Shown here piece after piece: positions 55,837 to 64,000 of a stretch of 64,000 nucleotides of DNA (positions are counted from its first letter, which is position 1; every line of letters begins with the position of its first letter). The notes under the pieces are model-generated. The model was not told where the DNA came from, ran no database searches, and saw only the letters and a list, made by a program, of their open reading frames with translations. Position numbers and translations under genes: made by a program. The stretch covers positions 3,409,501 through 3,473,500 of the forward strand of contig NZ_CP118480.1 of NCBI RefSeq assembly GCF_030450055.1, in the 5' to 3' direction. This DNA comes from Gallaecimonas kandeliae (GTDB taxonomy: Bacteria; Pseudomonadota; Gammaproteobacteria; Enterobacterales; Gallaecimonadaceae).

Positions 55837-57172
55837 CCCCGCCTCCCTGGCCCGGCGGGTGCTGCTGCTGGTGGGCCTGGCCATAGTGCTGTGCCTGACG
55901 CTGCTGGGCTGGCTGGTGCAACAGGCCATCGAAAAACACTTCGCCGACATGGACAGGATGGAGCTCAAGGCCGCAGCCCAGGCCCTGGAGCAAGCCGTGG
56001 CCCGCCAGCCCCAGGGCCAGCCGGACCTGACCCGGGCCCTGCGCGGCCTCAAGGGCATCAGCTTTGCCCTCTACGACGACCAGGGCCGGCTCCTCTACCA
56101 GAGCCCCGGGCCCGGGCTTACAGCCCTGCTCGATGACGCCGTCGCCACCATGGACGACGCCCGGCTCCAGCGCTGGCAGGACGGCGGCCATGCCTACCGA
56201 GGCGCCGCCCTTAAGCTGCCGGGGCCCTACCGGCTGGCCCTGGCCATGAACATCGACATCCACCAACGCTTCCTCGACCACTTCAGGGGCAGCCTCTGGG
56301 CCCTGATGGTGCTGGCCGCCCTGGCGATTCTTGCCGCCGCCTGGCTGGCGGTGCGCTGGGGCCACGCGCCACTGCGCCAGCTCAGCGCCCGTATCCGCAG
56401 CCTCAGCACCGACAGCCTGGCCGAACGGCTGGACCCTACCCAGGTGCCGGCCGAACTCCAGGAGCTGGTGGCGGCCTTCAACACCATGCTGGCCGGCATG
56501 GAGGAAGGTTTCGAGCGCCTGACCAACTTCAGCGCCGACATCGCCCACGAGCTGCGCACCCCGCTGACCAACCTGGTCACCCAGACCCAGGTGGCCCTGG
56601 GCAAGGCCAGGAGCCAGGACGAGTACAGGGAGATCCTCTACTCCAACCTGGAGGAATTCGAGCGGCTGGCGAAAATGGTCACCGACATGCTGTGGCTGGC
56701 CCAGACCGACAACGGCCGCCTGCACCCGGCCTTGCAGCCCTTGGCACTCAAGGCGGAGCTGGCCGAACTGCTGGACTACTTCGCCCTGCTGGCCGAAGAC
56801 AAGGGCGTGCAGCTGCAGCTGAGCGGGGACGACCAGCAGCTGAAGGCCGACCGCCAACTGCTGCGCCGGGCACTCAGCAACCTATTGTCCAACGCCATCC
56901 GCCACACCCCGGCCGGGGAAAAGGTGCAGGTCCGCCTGGCAACCGAAGGGCAATGGGTGCAGATCCAGGTGGAAAACCCGGGGGAGACCATCCCGGCCCA
57001 GCACCTGCCGCATCTCTTCGACCGCTTCTACCGGGTCGACCCCGCCCGGGGCCGGGACGGTGTCGGCCTGGGCCTCGCCATCACCCAATCCATCATCCAG
57101 CTCCACGGCGGCCACCTGGCCGTCAGCTCAGAAGCCGGCCTGACCCGCTTCACCCTCAGCCTGCCGGCCTGA
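55826..57172 (+). CDS. copS: Heavy-metal sensor histidine kinase CopS/CusS type
   Basis: 448 aa. Membrane helices at about residues 10-32 and 150-172 enclose a periplasmic sensor loop. HAMP ([15 protein letters not shown]), phospho-acceptor His in [18 protein letters not shown] (about residue 240), N box [16 protein letters not shown], and the G box [19 protein letters not shown]. Autophosphorylates on periplasmic copper or silver and phosphorylates CopR. Confidence 0.93.
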   Translation: MKTSPASLARRVLLLVGLAIVLCLTLLGWLVQQAIEKHFADMDRMELKAAAQALEQAVARQPQGQPDLTRALRGLKGISFALYDDQGRLLYQSPGPGLTALLDDAVATMDDARLQRWQDGGHAYRGAALKLPGPYRLALAMNIDIHQRFLDHFRGSLWALMVLAALAILAAAWLAVRWGHAPLRQLSARIRSLSTDSLAERLDPTQVPAELQELVAAFNTMLAGMEEGFERLTNFSADIAHELRTPLTNLVTQTQVALGKARSQDEYREILYSNLEEFERLAKMVTDMLWLAQTDNGRLHPALQPLALKAELAELLDYFALLAEDKGVQLQLSGDDQQLKADRQLLRRALSNLLSNAIRHTPAGEKVQVRLATEGQWVQIQVENPGETIPAQHLPHLFDRFYRVDPARGRDGVGLGLAITQSIIQLHGGHLAVSSEAGLTRFTLSLPA

Positions 57173-57182
57173 AAAAAGGTAC

Positions 57183-57212
57183 AAAAAAGCCCCGCGTCAG
57201 CGGGGCTTTTTC
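57183..57212. terminator. Bidirectional terminator copS / fis
   Basis: AAAAAAGCCCCGC-GTCA-GCGGGGCTTTTT between convergent genes. Confidence 0.9.
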
Positions 57213-57225
57213 ACAGCATCAAGTC

Positions 57226-57522
57226 TTAGTTCATGCCGTACTTTTTCAGCTTCTTGCGCAGGGTGCCGCGGTTGATGCCCATCATGTTGGCGGCCTTGGT
57301 CTGGTTGCCACGGGTGTAGGTCATCACCACGTCCAGCAGGGGCGCTTCCACTTCGCTCAGGACCATCTCGTACAGTTCGGTCACTTCCTGGCCGTCCAGC
57401 TGGGAGAAGTAGTTCTGGAGCGCTTGACGTACGGAATCACGCAGAGGCTGCGGGTTGCCGGTCTTGGGGCTAACGGCGGTCAGGGCCTTGGAAACATCAG
57501 CAGTCGTATTGGAGTCGAACAT
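57226..57522 (-). CDS. fis: DNA-binding protein Fis
   Basis: 98 aa, same length as E. coli Fis. The C-terminal [32 protein letters not shown] is nearly identical to E. coli. N-terminal region carries the beta-hairpin arm that contacts Hin/Gin recombinases. Nucleoid protein and rRNA promoter activator. Located 33 nt after dusB, as in E. coli, so expressed from the dusB promoter. Confidence 0.98.
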   Translation of the reverse strand: MFDSNTTADVSKALTAVSPKTGNPQPLRDSVRQALQNYFSQLDGQEVTELYEMVLSEVEAPLLDVVMTYTRGNQTKAANMMGINRGTLRKKLKKYGMN

Positions 57523-57555
57523 AGTCTTAACGCTCTTGGTTGTTATCTTGGAAAA

Positions 57556-58518
57556 CTACAGAGAACGGAAGTAACGCCCCAGCGCATCAAGCTGGGCTTG
57601 GGCATCCGTCAATGCATTGAAAGCCCGGCGAAACTCGCCATCTCTATCCTGGGTCGCCAGATACCAGCCCACATGCTTGCGGGCGATCTGGACCCCTTTG
57701 AACTCTCCGTAAAACCCATGCAGGGCCACTACATGGTCAAGCAGGAGTGACTCCTGCTCCTTGAGACTGGGTGGCGGCAAATGCCGGCCCGTTTCAAGGA
57801 AATGCGCAACTTCCCGGAACAGCCAGGGCCGCCCTTGGGCGCCCCTGCCGATCATGATGGCGTCGGCTCCCGTGTGCCTGAGGACCCACTGGGCCTTCTC
57901 GGCACTGGTGATGTCGCCATTGGCCACCACCGGCATGTCCACCGCCGCCTTGATGGCCTTGATGGTGTCGAACTCGGCCTCGCCCTTGAACAGGCAGGCA
58001 CGGGTCCGGCCATGCACGGCCAGGGACTGGATGCCGCAACGCTCGGCAATCTTGGCGATGGCCACACCGTTGCGGTGGTCCGGGTCCCAGCCGGTGCGGA
58101 TCTTCAGGGTCACGGGCACGTCCACGGCCGCCACCACCGCCTTGAGGATCGTTTCCACCTGGTCGGGGAACTGGAGCAGGGCCGAACCGGCCAGCTTCTT
58201 GTTCACCTTCTTGGCGGGGCAACCCATGTTGATGTCGATCAGCTGGGCGCCGTTATCCACGTTATGACGGGCGGCCTGGGCCATGAGTTCCGGCTCTGAG
58301 CCTGCGATCTGCACGGCGCGGATGCCGGCCTCGGCACTGTGTTCCATGCGCAGCCGGGATTTCTCCGACTGCCAGACCTCGGGGTTGGCCGACAGCATCT
58401 CGCCGACGGCCAAACCGGCCCCCATCCGCAGGCAGAGCTCACGGAAGGGTCTGTCGGTGACACCGGCCATGGGGGCCAGGATCAGCGGCACATCCAGTTT
58501 GTAGGAACCGATTTGCAT
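57556..58518 (-). CDS. dusB: tRNA-dihydrouridine synthase B
   Basis: 320 aa (E. coli 321). FMN enzyme reducing uridine in tRNA D-loops. [16 protein letters not shown] at the N-terminus, the catalytic Cys in [22 protein letters not shown] (about residue 100), [36 protein letters not shown] and [14 protein letters not shown]. First gene before fis in the conserved dusB-fis unit. Confidence 0.97.
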   Translation of the reverse strand: MQIGSYKLDVPLILAPMAGVTDRPFRELCLRMGAGLAVGEMLSANPEVWQSEKSRLRMEHSAEAGIRAVQIAGSEPELMAQAARHNVDNGAQLIDINMGCPAKKVNKKLAGSALLQFPDQVETILKAVVAAVDVPVTLKIRTGWDPDHRNGVAIAKIAERCGIQSLAVHGRTRACLFKGEAEFDTIKAIKAAVDMPVVANGDITSAEKAQWVLRHTGADAIMIGRGAQGRPWLFREVAHFLETGRHLPPPSLKEQESLLLDHVVALHGFYGEFKGVQIARKHVGWYLATQDRDGEFRRAFNALTDAQAQLDALGRYFRSL

Positions 58519-58656
58519 GAACCCGGGAAGCCATATGCACAGGGCCGCGTAGTTTACGCATTTATGACCTGTCTGAAAAGGTCACAAATTGACCGAAAGC
58601 GGTTTTTTGTCGACCGCTTGGCAAAAGCCCGCCCCATGCAGTTTTCAGGCTAAATT

Positions 58657-59532
58657 TCAACCCTTGACGCCACTGATGCGGCACCATTCCTCGCGGCTCT
58701 TGATGGGATCGATTTTGCACAATTCGCCGTAGCGCTCGGCCAGGCCCTCGGCCTGGGAGTCGAGGATGCCGGACAGGGCGATGTCGCCGCCGCTCTTGAG
58801 GTAGCCGAGGATGATGTCGCGCAGCTCGCTGAGGGGGCCGGCCAGGATGTTGGCCACCACCAGGTCGGCCTCGAGGCCGATGGGCTGATCCTTAGGCAGG
58901 TAGAGCTCGAGACGGTCGGCGACGCCGTTACGCTCGGCGTTGTCGCGGCTGGCCTGAATGGCCTGGGGATCGATGTCGATGCCGATCACCCGGGCAGCGC
59001 CCAGCTTGAGGGCGGCGATGGCGAGGATGCCGGAGCCGCAGCCAAAATCCACCACCGTCTTGCCCTCGAGATCCTGGCCGTCCAGCCACTCCAGGCACAG
59101 GGCCGTGGTGGGGTGGGTGCCGGTACCGAAGGCAAGGCCGGGGTCGAGCATGACGTTGACGGCGTCCGGATCAGGCACGTCGCGCCAGGAGGGGCAGATC
59201 CAGAGGCGCTTGCCGAACTGCATGGGATGGAAGTTGTCCATCCAGGCCCGCTCCCAGTCCTTGTCTTCCAGGGCTTCGACCTTGAGGGGCGCCTCGTCGC
59301 CCAGCACGGAGCGGATCAGGGCCTGGGCCTGGCTGGTGTCGGTATCGGCGGTGAACAGGGCCATGACGTCGGTGTCGCCCCAGAGGCGGGTCTCGCCGGG
59401 CAGGGGTTCGAACACGGGGGTGTCCTTGGCGTCCATGAAGGTGATGGACAGGGCGCCCTGCTCCATCAGCATATCGCCCAGTTTTTCTGCCACTTGGGCC
59501 GTGGTGTTGGTGCGCACCTGGATCCAGGCCAT
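58657..59532 (-). CDS. prmA: Ribosomal protein L11 methyltransferase
   Basis: 291 aa (E. coli 293). N-terminal substrate domain [20 protein letters not shown]; catalytic domain with [16 protein letters not shown], the SAM motif [20 protein letters not shown] and the NILAGPL loop near residue 220. Trimethylates L11 in the cytosol. GGGAG precedes the ATG. Upstream of dusB-fis by 138 nt, same direction. Confidence 0.97.
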   Translation of the reverse strand: MAWIQVRTNTTAQVAEKLGDMLMEQGALSITFMDAKDTPVFEPLPGETRLWGDTDVMALFTADTDTSQAQALIRSVLGDEAPLKVEALEDKDWERAWMDNFHPMQFGKRLWICPSWRDVPDPDAVNVMLDPGLAFGTGTHPTTALCLEWLDGQDLEGKTVVDFGCGSGILAIAALKLGAARVIGIDIDPQAIQASRDNAERNGVADRLELYLPKDQPIGLEADLVVANILAGPLSELRDIILGYLKSGGDIALSGILDSQAEGLAERYGELCKIDPIKSREEWCRISGVKG

Positions 59533-59642
59533 GTCATTCTCCCAATTCGCGCGGAACGCATAAGTCTATCATGAGTCATACTCACAAAGGCTTTCGCCAA
59601 GGCTTCGCCACTTCATCCATGCCCCTCAGGAGGAACCTGAAG

Positions 59643-59876
59643 ATGTCGGAAAACCACAGCCTCTATACCGAGTTCCCCAACCACATCGATCGCATCCAGG
59701 AACTCAAGTCCGCCAACCCCGATTTTGCCCGCGCCGCTGCCGAATATCACAAGCTCGACCATCAGATCCGAGGCCTCCACATGCGCAGCCAGCCGGTGGA
59801 CGACCAGACCATGAAAGGCTTGAAACGCCAGCGGGCCCAACTGAAGGATGAACTCTACAACTGGCTCTGTAGCTGA
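59643..59876 (+). CDS. DUF465/YdcH family small protein
   Basis: 77 aa from ATG 59643 with AGGAGG 9 nt upstream; the frame extends to 59571 but that part is unlike the family. FARAAAEYHKLDHQIRGLHMR and LKRQRAQLKDELYNWL are the two antiparallel helices of YdcH. Function unknown in E. coli too. Divergent from prmA. Confidence 0.88.
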   Translation: MSENHSLYTEFPNHIDRIQELKSANPDFARAAAEYHKLDHQIRGLHMRSQPVDDQTMKGLKRQRAQLKDELYNWLCS

Positions 59877-60010
59877 CCTGTTCCCACTGTCCCGGCCCTG
59901 GCGCCGGGACAGTCTCCAAAGCCCCCGTCCACCCTCACCAGACAAGCCTAAAATTACAGTCAGGTCCCGTTTTGCCTGACCCTGGCAAGCTCGGCTTGCA
60001 CCGGGAGGAT

Positions 60011-60373
60011 ATGGCCATCAACGCAACCCCTTCACCAGAACAGGTCCTGAGCGACGACGAACTCGCCTATCTCGGCACCCTGTTCCGCCCCAGGCGCCGC
60101 CGTCTGCCCTGGCGGAAGCTGCTGGCCTGGCTGCTGCTGGCCTTGGCCGCCGTCGCCGTCTTCTGTTACGCCTTCTGGCGTTACAGCCTCAGCATCGACC
60201 ACTTCTACCAGCAGCGCCAAGGCATCCTCTTCGCCCAGGCCCCCAGCCCGGCGATATTGGCCGCCGCCAAGGCCCTGCCCGAAGGCAGCCTGGTGGCCCG
60301 CTTCGACGAGCAATGGGTGGCTTGCAGCCCCCACGAGGAGGGCTGGCTATGCCAAAGCCTCGAACTTCCCTGA
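60011..60373 (+). CDS. Small single-span membrane protein, unknown
   Basis: 120 aa from ATG 60011 (GGGAGG only 2 nt upstream, so 59972 TTG is a possible alternative). A basic stretch RPRRRRLPWRK precedes one membrane helix (about residues 40-60), with a periplasmic C-terminal part that has two Cys (VACSPHEEGWLCQS). No family recognised. Overlaps the next gene by 25 nt. Confidence 0.65.
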   Translation: MAINATPSPEQVLSDDELAYLGTLFRPRRRRLPWRKLLAWLLLALAAVAVFCYAFWRYSLSIDHFYQQRQGILFAQAPSPAILAAAKALPEGSLVARFDEQWVACSPHEEGWLCQSLELP

Positions 60374-60828
60374 TCTGGGCCCTGCTGTTGCTGGGGCTGG
60401 CCTACGGCAGCGGCCGGCTGCTGGCGCAATGGCGGCCGCTGTGGCTTATCGAAGGGGATTGGCAAGGGACCTACTACCAGCAGCTGGAGCAGGGGCTGGT
60501 GAAGATGGACTACCGGCTCCACACGGCGGGCAAGCGCATCAATGCCGAGGCCGACTACCAGGACGCCAAGGGCAAGGCCCTTGGCCAGCAGCAGTTGGTC
60601 CTGCTCTACCTCGGCAAGACCCCCGACACGGGCCGCAACCTCTTCAGCCTGGAGAACCCGCCGGCCGACATCGAGTACAGGGTGGATTCAAGCCTGCGCC
60701 TGCCCTACATACTGATGCTGGATAAGGACCATTACTTCGTGCTGCAGCACATGAACCAGGGCTTCATCGGCACCGTCTTCCACCGCGTCCCGCCCCCGGC
60801 CCTGCCGGCTGCCGCGCCGGCAACCTGA
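60349..60828 (+). CDS. Small membrane-anchored or secreted protein, unknown
   Basis: 159 aa from ATG 60349, which lies inside the previous gene; GAGGAGGG upstream. N-terminal helix TSLIWALLLLGLAYGSG is an anchor or signal. The mature part (WLIEGDWQGTYYQQLEQG, RLHTAGKRINAEADY, YRVDSSLRLPYILMLDK) looks like a single beta domain. No Cys in the mature part and no named family. Coupled with the preceding gene. Confidence 0.68.
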   Translation: MPKPRTSLIWALLLLGLAYGSGRLLAQWRPLWLIEGDWQGTYYQQLEQGLVKMDYRLHTAGKRINAEADYQDAKGKALGQQQLVLLYLGKTPDTGRNLFSLENPPADIEYRVDSSLRLPYILMLDKDHYFVLQHMNQGFIGTVFHRVPPPALPAAAPAT

Positions 60829-60835
60829 CCCCATG

Positions 60836-60863
60836 AAAAAACCGCCCCGAGGGGCGGTCTTTG
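60836..60863. terminator. Bidirectional terminator upstream of OPT transporter end
   Basis: AAAAAACCGCCCC-GA-GGGGCGGTCTTT between the convergent membrane-protein unit and the OPT transporter gene. Confidence 0.85.
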
Positions 60864-60864
60864 G

Positions 60865-62862
60865 TCAGCCTTTCTTGGCCAGGTACAAGAAGCAGGCCAG
60901 CAGGCCGGCACTGCCCAGCCAGGGCGCCAGGGCAAAGTCCTGCAGGTAAGGCACCTTGCCGGGCAGGGCCACGGCGAGGATGGCCACCACTACCCCCATC
61001 AGGGCCTCGCCTGTGATAAGGCCGGAGGCCAGCAGCAGGCCCTTGCCTTCGGCCTCATGGGTGCCGCGCTTCTTCTGCTGCCAGTGGGCCAGCAGGCCGC
61101 CCAGGAAGATGGGTATCGACAGCCCCAGGGGCAGGTAAACACCCACCGCCACGGCCAGCACCGGGAAGCGGAAGCTGGCGCCACGGCGCTTCTGGAACTC
61201 GTCGAGCACGATCAGCACCACCGCCAGGGCGAAGCCGATGTAGATGTAGCTCCATTCGATGCCGGCGCCGAAGATGCCGGTGGAGAGGTCGCGCATCAGC
61301 CCCGCCTGGGGCGCCGACAGCGGCGTGGCGTCGGGGTTGACCGGGCTGGGCCTGCCTATGCCGTAGCCCTGGTCGAGGATGTTGAGCACCCAGGGAATGG
61401 CCACGGCCGCCGCGACGACGCCGATGATCTGGAACAGCTGCTGGCGCCAGGGGGTGGCCCCCACCAGATGGCCGCACTTGAGATCCTGCATGTTGTCGCC
61501 GGCGATGGCCGCCGCCGAGCAGATCATGCCGGCCAGATAAATCACCGCTATGGGACCCAGGGTGGCGGCCAGGCCTTGGTTGCCCATCAGCTGCAGCAGG
61601 ATCAGCGCCGAGACGATGACGGTGGCGATGGTGACGCCGCTGATGGGGTTGTTGCTGGAACCCACCAGCCCCGCCATGTAGCCGGCCACGGACGAGAAGA
61701 TGAAGCCGAAGACCAGCATCAGCACCGTCATCACCCCTGCTATCCAGAGGCGCTCACCGTAACCCTCGAGGGCGCTGTAGAAGATGGCGTAGAGGGGGAT
61801 GATGGACACCAGGATCAGGGTACCCACGTAGGGGATGGGCATGTCGAACTCGGTGCGCAGCACCTTGCCGCCGTTGTTCTTGGCGGTCTTGTAGACGTGC
61901 AGCGAGGCCTTGACCCCGTCCCACAGGGGCTTGGCCAGGGTAATGAGGGACCAGAGGCCGCCCACCATCATGGCGCCGACACCGATGCGCCGGCACTGCT
62001 GCCAGGAGGCCCCGGCGATGGCTTCCCAGTCCTGGGCGTTCCAGCTGCCCATGTCGCCATGGACGCCAGCCAGGTGCTGGATATCGTCGCCGTTGAGCAG
62101 CCAGTTCAGGGGCACGCCGATCAAGGTGCCGATGGCGCCGCCCATGAACACCAGGGTGGCGATGTTGAGGCCTACTATGTAGCCGACACCGAGCAGCGCC
62201 GGGCTCAGGGTGATGTCACCGGTGAAGAGCCACTTGCCTGCGAAGAAGCTCTTGGTGGCGGCCACGCCGCCGGACAGCACTCCCAGGCCCGCTTCCAGCA
62301 GCTTGATGCCGCCGCCGAGGCTGGCGGCCTGCAGCAGGTTGATAAAGCCCTGCTTGGCCTCTGGGCTGGGCTTCCACTCGGGGTGGTCCTTGTCGGTCTC
62401 GATACCGCCCGTTTTCAACACCTGTGCCGTTGCCACCCCCTCTGGGAAGGCGAGCTTGGCCTCGACGATCAAGGCCCGGCGCAGCGGTATGGTGAAGGCC
62501 ACCCCCAGCACGCCGCCGAGGATGGCGATGGCGACCATGGGCCCCCATTCGTAGCCGCCCCAGGCCTTCATCATCACCAGGGCCGGCAATGTGAAGATGA
62601 CGCCGGCGGCCAGAGATTCCCCGGCTGAGGCGGCCGTCTGCACCATGTTGTTCTCCAGGATACTGGAGCGGCGAAACAGCCGAAGCACGCCCATGGAGGT
62701 GGCGGCAGCGGGGATGGAAGCGGAAACGGTGAGGCCCACCAGCAAGCCGATATAGGCATTGGCGGCGGCCAGCAGGGCGGAAAGGAAGGCGCCCAGCAGC
62801 AGGGCCTTGAGGGTCATTTCTTGCAGGTTGCGCTCGGGCGCCACCAGCGGTTGGTCGGCCAT
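60865..62862 (-). CDS. OPT family oligopeptide transporter
   Basis: 665 aa with about 15 hydrophobic segments; AAGGAG upstream of the ATG. Family blocks: ERNLQEMTLKALLLGAFLSALLAAANAYIGL at the N-terminus, FPEGVATAQVLKTG, AAAIAGDNMQDLKCGHLVGATPWRQQ, and VGVYLPLGLSIPIFLGGL. The OPT family moves oligopeptides, or metal-chelates in plants; the bacterial substrate is not known. Inner membrane. Monocistronic. Confidence 0.94.
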   Translation of the reverse strand: MADQPLVAPERNLQEMTLKALLLGAFLSALLAAANAYIGLLVGLTVSASIPAAATSMGVLRLFRRSSILENNMVQTAASAGESLAAGVIFTLPALVMMKAWGGYEWGPMVAIAILGGVLGVAFTIPLRRALIVEAKLAFPEGVATAQVLKTGGIETDKDHPEWKPSPEAKQGFINLLQAASLGGGIKLLEAGLGVLSGGVAATKSFFAGKWLFTGDITLSPALLGVGYIVGLNIATLVFMGGAIGTLIGVPLNWLLNGDDIQHLAGVHGDMGSWNAQDWEAIAGASWQQCRRIGVGAMMVGGLWSLITLAKPLWDGVKASLHVYKTAKNNGGKVLRTEFDMPIPYVGTLILVSIIPLYAIFYSALEGYGERLWIAGVMTVLMLVFGFIFSSVAGYMAGLVGSSNNPISGVTIATVIVSALILLQLMGNQGLAATLGPIAVIYLAGMICSAAAIAGDNMQDLKCGHLVGATPWRQQLFQIIGVVAAAVAIPWVLNILDQGYGIGRPSPVNPDATPLSAPQAGLMRDLSTGIFGAGIEWSYIYIGFALAVVLIVLDEFQKRRGASFRFPVLAVAVGVYLPLGLSIPIFLGGLLAHWQQKKRGTHEAEGKGLLLASGLITGEALMGVVVAILAVALPGKVPYLQDFALAPWLGSAGLLACFLYLAKKG

Positions 62863-62910
62863 AACATTCTCCTTGTTATAAGCCTCTACCTTATTCGGTT
62901 GTTAACGAAA

Positions 62911-62938
62911 AGAAAACGCCGGCTTGTGCCGGCGTTTT
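62911..62938 (-). terminator. accC terminator
   Basis: AAAACGCCGGC-TTGT-GCCGGCGTTTT just after the accC stop on the minus strand. Confidence 0.88.
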
Positions 62939-62940
62939 GC

Positions 62941-64000
62941 TTATTGGCCTTCGAGGCCTTTGAGCTTCTTCTCCAGGTAGTGGATGTTGGTCCCACCGTT
63001 GTAGAAGTTCTCGTCTTTCATGATCAGCTTGTGCAGCTCGACGTTGGTCTTGATGCCTTCGACCACCAGCTCGGACAGGGCGTTCTGCATCCGGGCTATG
63101 GCCACGTCGCGGTTCTCACCGTAGGTGATCAGCTTGCCCACCATGGAATCGTAGTTGGGCGGCACGCGGTAGTCGGTGTAGATATGGCTGTCCCAACGCA
63201 CACCCAGGCCACCGGGCGGGTGGAAACGGGTGATCTTGCCGGGGCTGGGGATGAAGGTGCGGGGATCTTCGGCGTTGATCCGGCACTCCATGGCATGGCC
63301 ACGGATCACCACGTCGGCCTGGCTGATGGACAGGGGCTGGCCGGCGGCGATGCGCAGCTGCTCCTTGATCAGATCCACGCCGGTCACCATCTCGGTCACA
63401 GGGTGTTCCACCTGGATACGGGTGTTCATCTCGATGAAGTAGAACTCGCCGTTCTCGTAGAGGAACTCGAAGGTACCGGCGCCGCGGTAGCCGATCTCCA
63501 CGCAGGCACGGGCACAGCGCTCGCCTATGGTCTTGCGCATGGCCTCGGTGATGCCGGGAGCAGGGGCCTCTTCCACCACCTTCTGGTGGCGGCGCTGCAT
63601 GGAGCAGTCACGCTCACCCAGGTGGATGGCGTTGCCCTGGCCGTCGGCCAGCACCTGGATCTCGATATGGCGCGGGTTCTCGAGGAACTTCTCCATATAG
63701 ACTTCCGGGTTGCCGAAGGCGGCACCGGCTTCAGCCTGGGTGGTGGCGATGGCGTTGACCAGTTCGGCCTCGCTGCGCACCACGCGCATGCCGCGGCCAC
63801 CGCCGCCGCCGGAGGCCTTGACGATCACCGGGTAGCCAATGCGCTTGGCGATGGCCTTGTTGCGGGCCTCGTCGTCGGTCAGGGAGCCGTCGGAGCCCGG
63901 CACGCAAGGCACGCCGGCCTTCTTCATGGCGGCGATGGCAGACACCTTGTCGCCCATCAGGCGGATGGTGTCGGCGCGGGGGCCTATGAAGATGAAGTCG
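62941..64000 (-). CDS. accC: Acetyl-CoA carboxylase, biotin carboxylase subunit (5' end outside window)
   Basis: The frame runs to the window edge; about 352 C-terminal residues are present of roughly 449. It carboxylates biotin on AccB with ATP and bicarbonate for fatty-acid synthesis. Visible: [20 protein letters not shown], the ATP-grasp glycine loop [68 protein letters not shown], and the family end [15 protein letters not shown]. The position right after OPT is not informative; accB is expected just outside. Confidence 0.97.
   Translation of the reverse strand, partial: DFIFIGPRADTIRLMGDKVSAIAAMKKAGVPCVPGSDGSLTDDEARNKAIAKRIGYPVIVKASGGGGGRGMRVVRSEAELVNAIATTQAEAGAAFGNPEVYMEKFLENPRHIEIQVLADGQGNAIHLGERDCSMQRRHQKVVEEAPAPGITEAMRKTIGERCARACVEIGYRGAGTFEFLYENGEFYFIEMNTRIQVEHPVTEMVTGVDLIKEQLRIAAGQPLSISQADVVIRGHAMECRINAEDPRTFIPSPGKITRFHPPGGLGVRWDSHIYTDYRVPPNYDSMVGKLITYGENRDVAIARMQNALSELVVEGIKTNVELHKLIMKDENFYNGGTNIHYLEKKLKGLEGQ

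Overview
The window is GC-rich (about 63% by eye) chromosomal DNA from a gammaproteobacterium. The gene set supports this: a metJ/metB/metL/metE/metF methionine cluster with MetJ operators, hslVU next to ftsN and priA, a divergent hdfR/maoP pair, rraA, fis behind dusB, prmA, and a ppc-type phosphoenolpyruvate carboxylase. The overall make-up resembles Gallaecimonas-like or Alteromonadales-like genomes, but the genus is an inference. Both window edges cut genes: a TerC-family gene on the left and accC on the right.

Layout. 0-7 kb: TerC protein, hydroxypyruvate reductase, ppc, a two-gene signalling unit (receiver-CheC and PAS proteins) and a nitroreductase. 7-13 kb: a three-gene operon with two RoxA/diol-synthase-like di-heme cytochromes and a membrane patatin-like phospholipase. 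13-19.4 kb: membrane protein, PilZ protein, secreted S9 dipeptidyl peptidase, an ElaB/YqjE-type cluster and a NERD protein. 19.4-24 kb: an AT-rich accessory island with three orphan genes, bracketed by inverted copies of a repeat, followed by a third, degenerate copy. 24-28 kb: a putative glucosaminidase/lipoprotein/secreted protein operon and an M61 peptidase. 28-36 kb: the methionine regulon (metF, metE, metBL, metJ), with three MetJ-box arrays and several tandem duplications at gene ends. 36-45 kb: malic enzyme, L31, priA, ftsN, hslVU and an HBM-type chemoreceptor. 45-52 kb: maoP/hdfR, a glycosyltransferase, a PAP2 phosphatase, a SYLF protein, rraA, a DsbA-like protein and an M1 peptidase. 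52-57 kb: a copper resistance locus (copA, copB and a small ferredoxin-fold-like protein, divergent from copRS). 57-64 kb: fis, dusB, prmA, small membrane proteins, an OPT transporter and accC.

How the parts work together. MetJ (35655-35975) should repress the divergent metBL unit, metE and metF through tandem 8-bp boxes upstream of each. CopRS should drive copA-copB through a palindrome in the shared 155-bp region. The di-heme/patatin operon is the best candidate for an under-described system: by analogy with the Pseudomonas aeruginosa oleate diol synthases it may release and oxygenate fatty acids in the periplasm. The most unusual DNA-level structures are the reiterated metB-metL stop/start junctions, the exact 77-bp-period repeat of the metF 3' end, and the inverted-repeat-flanked AT-rich island.
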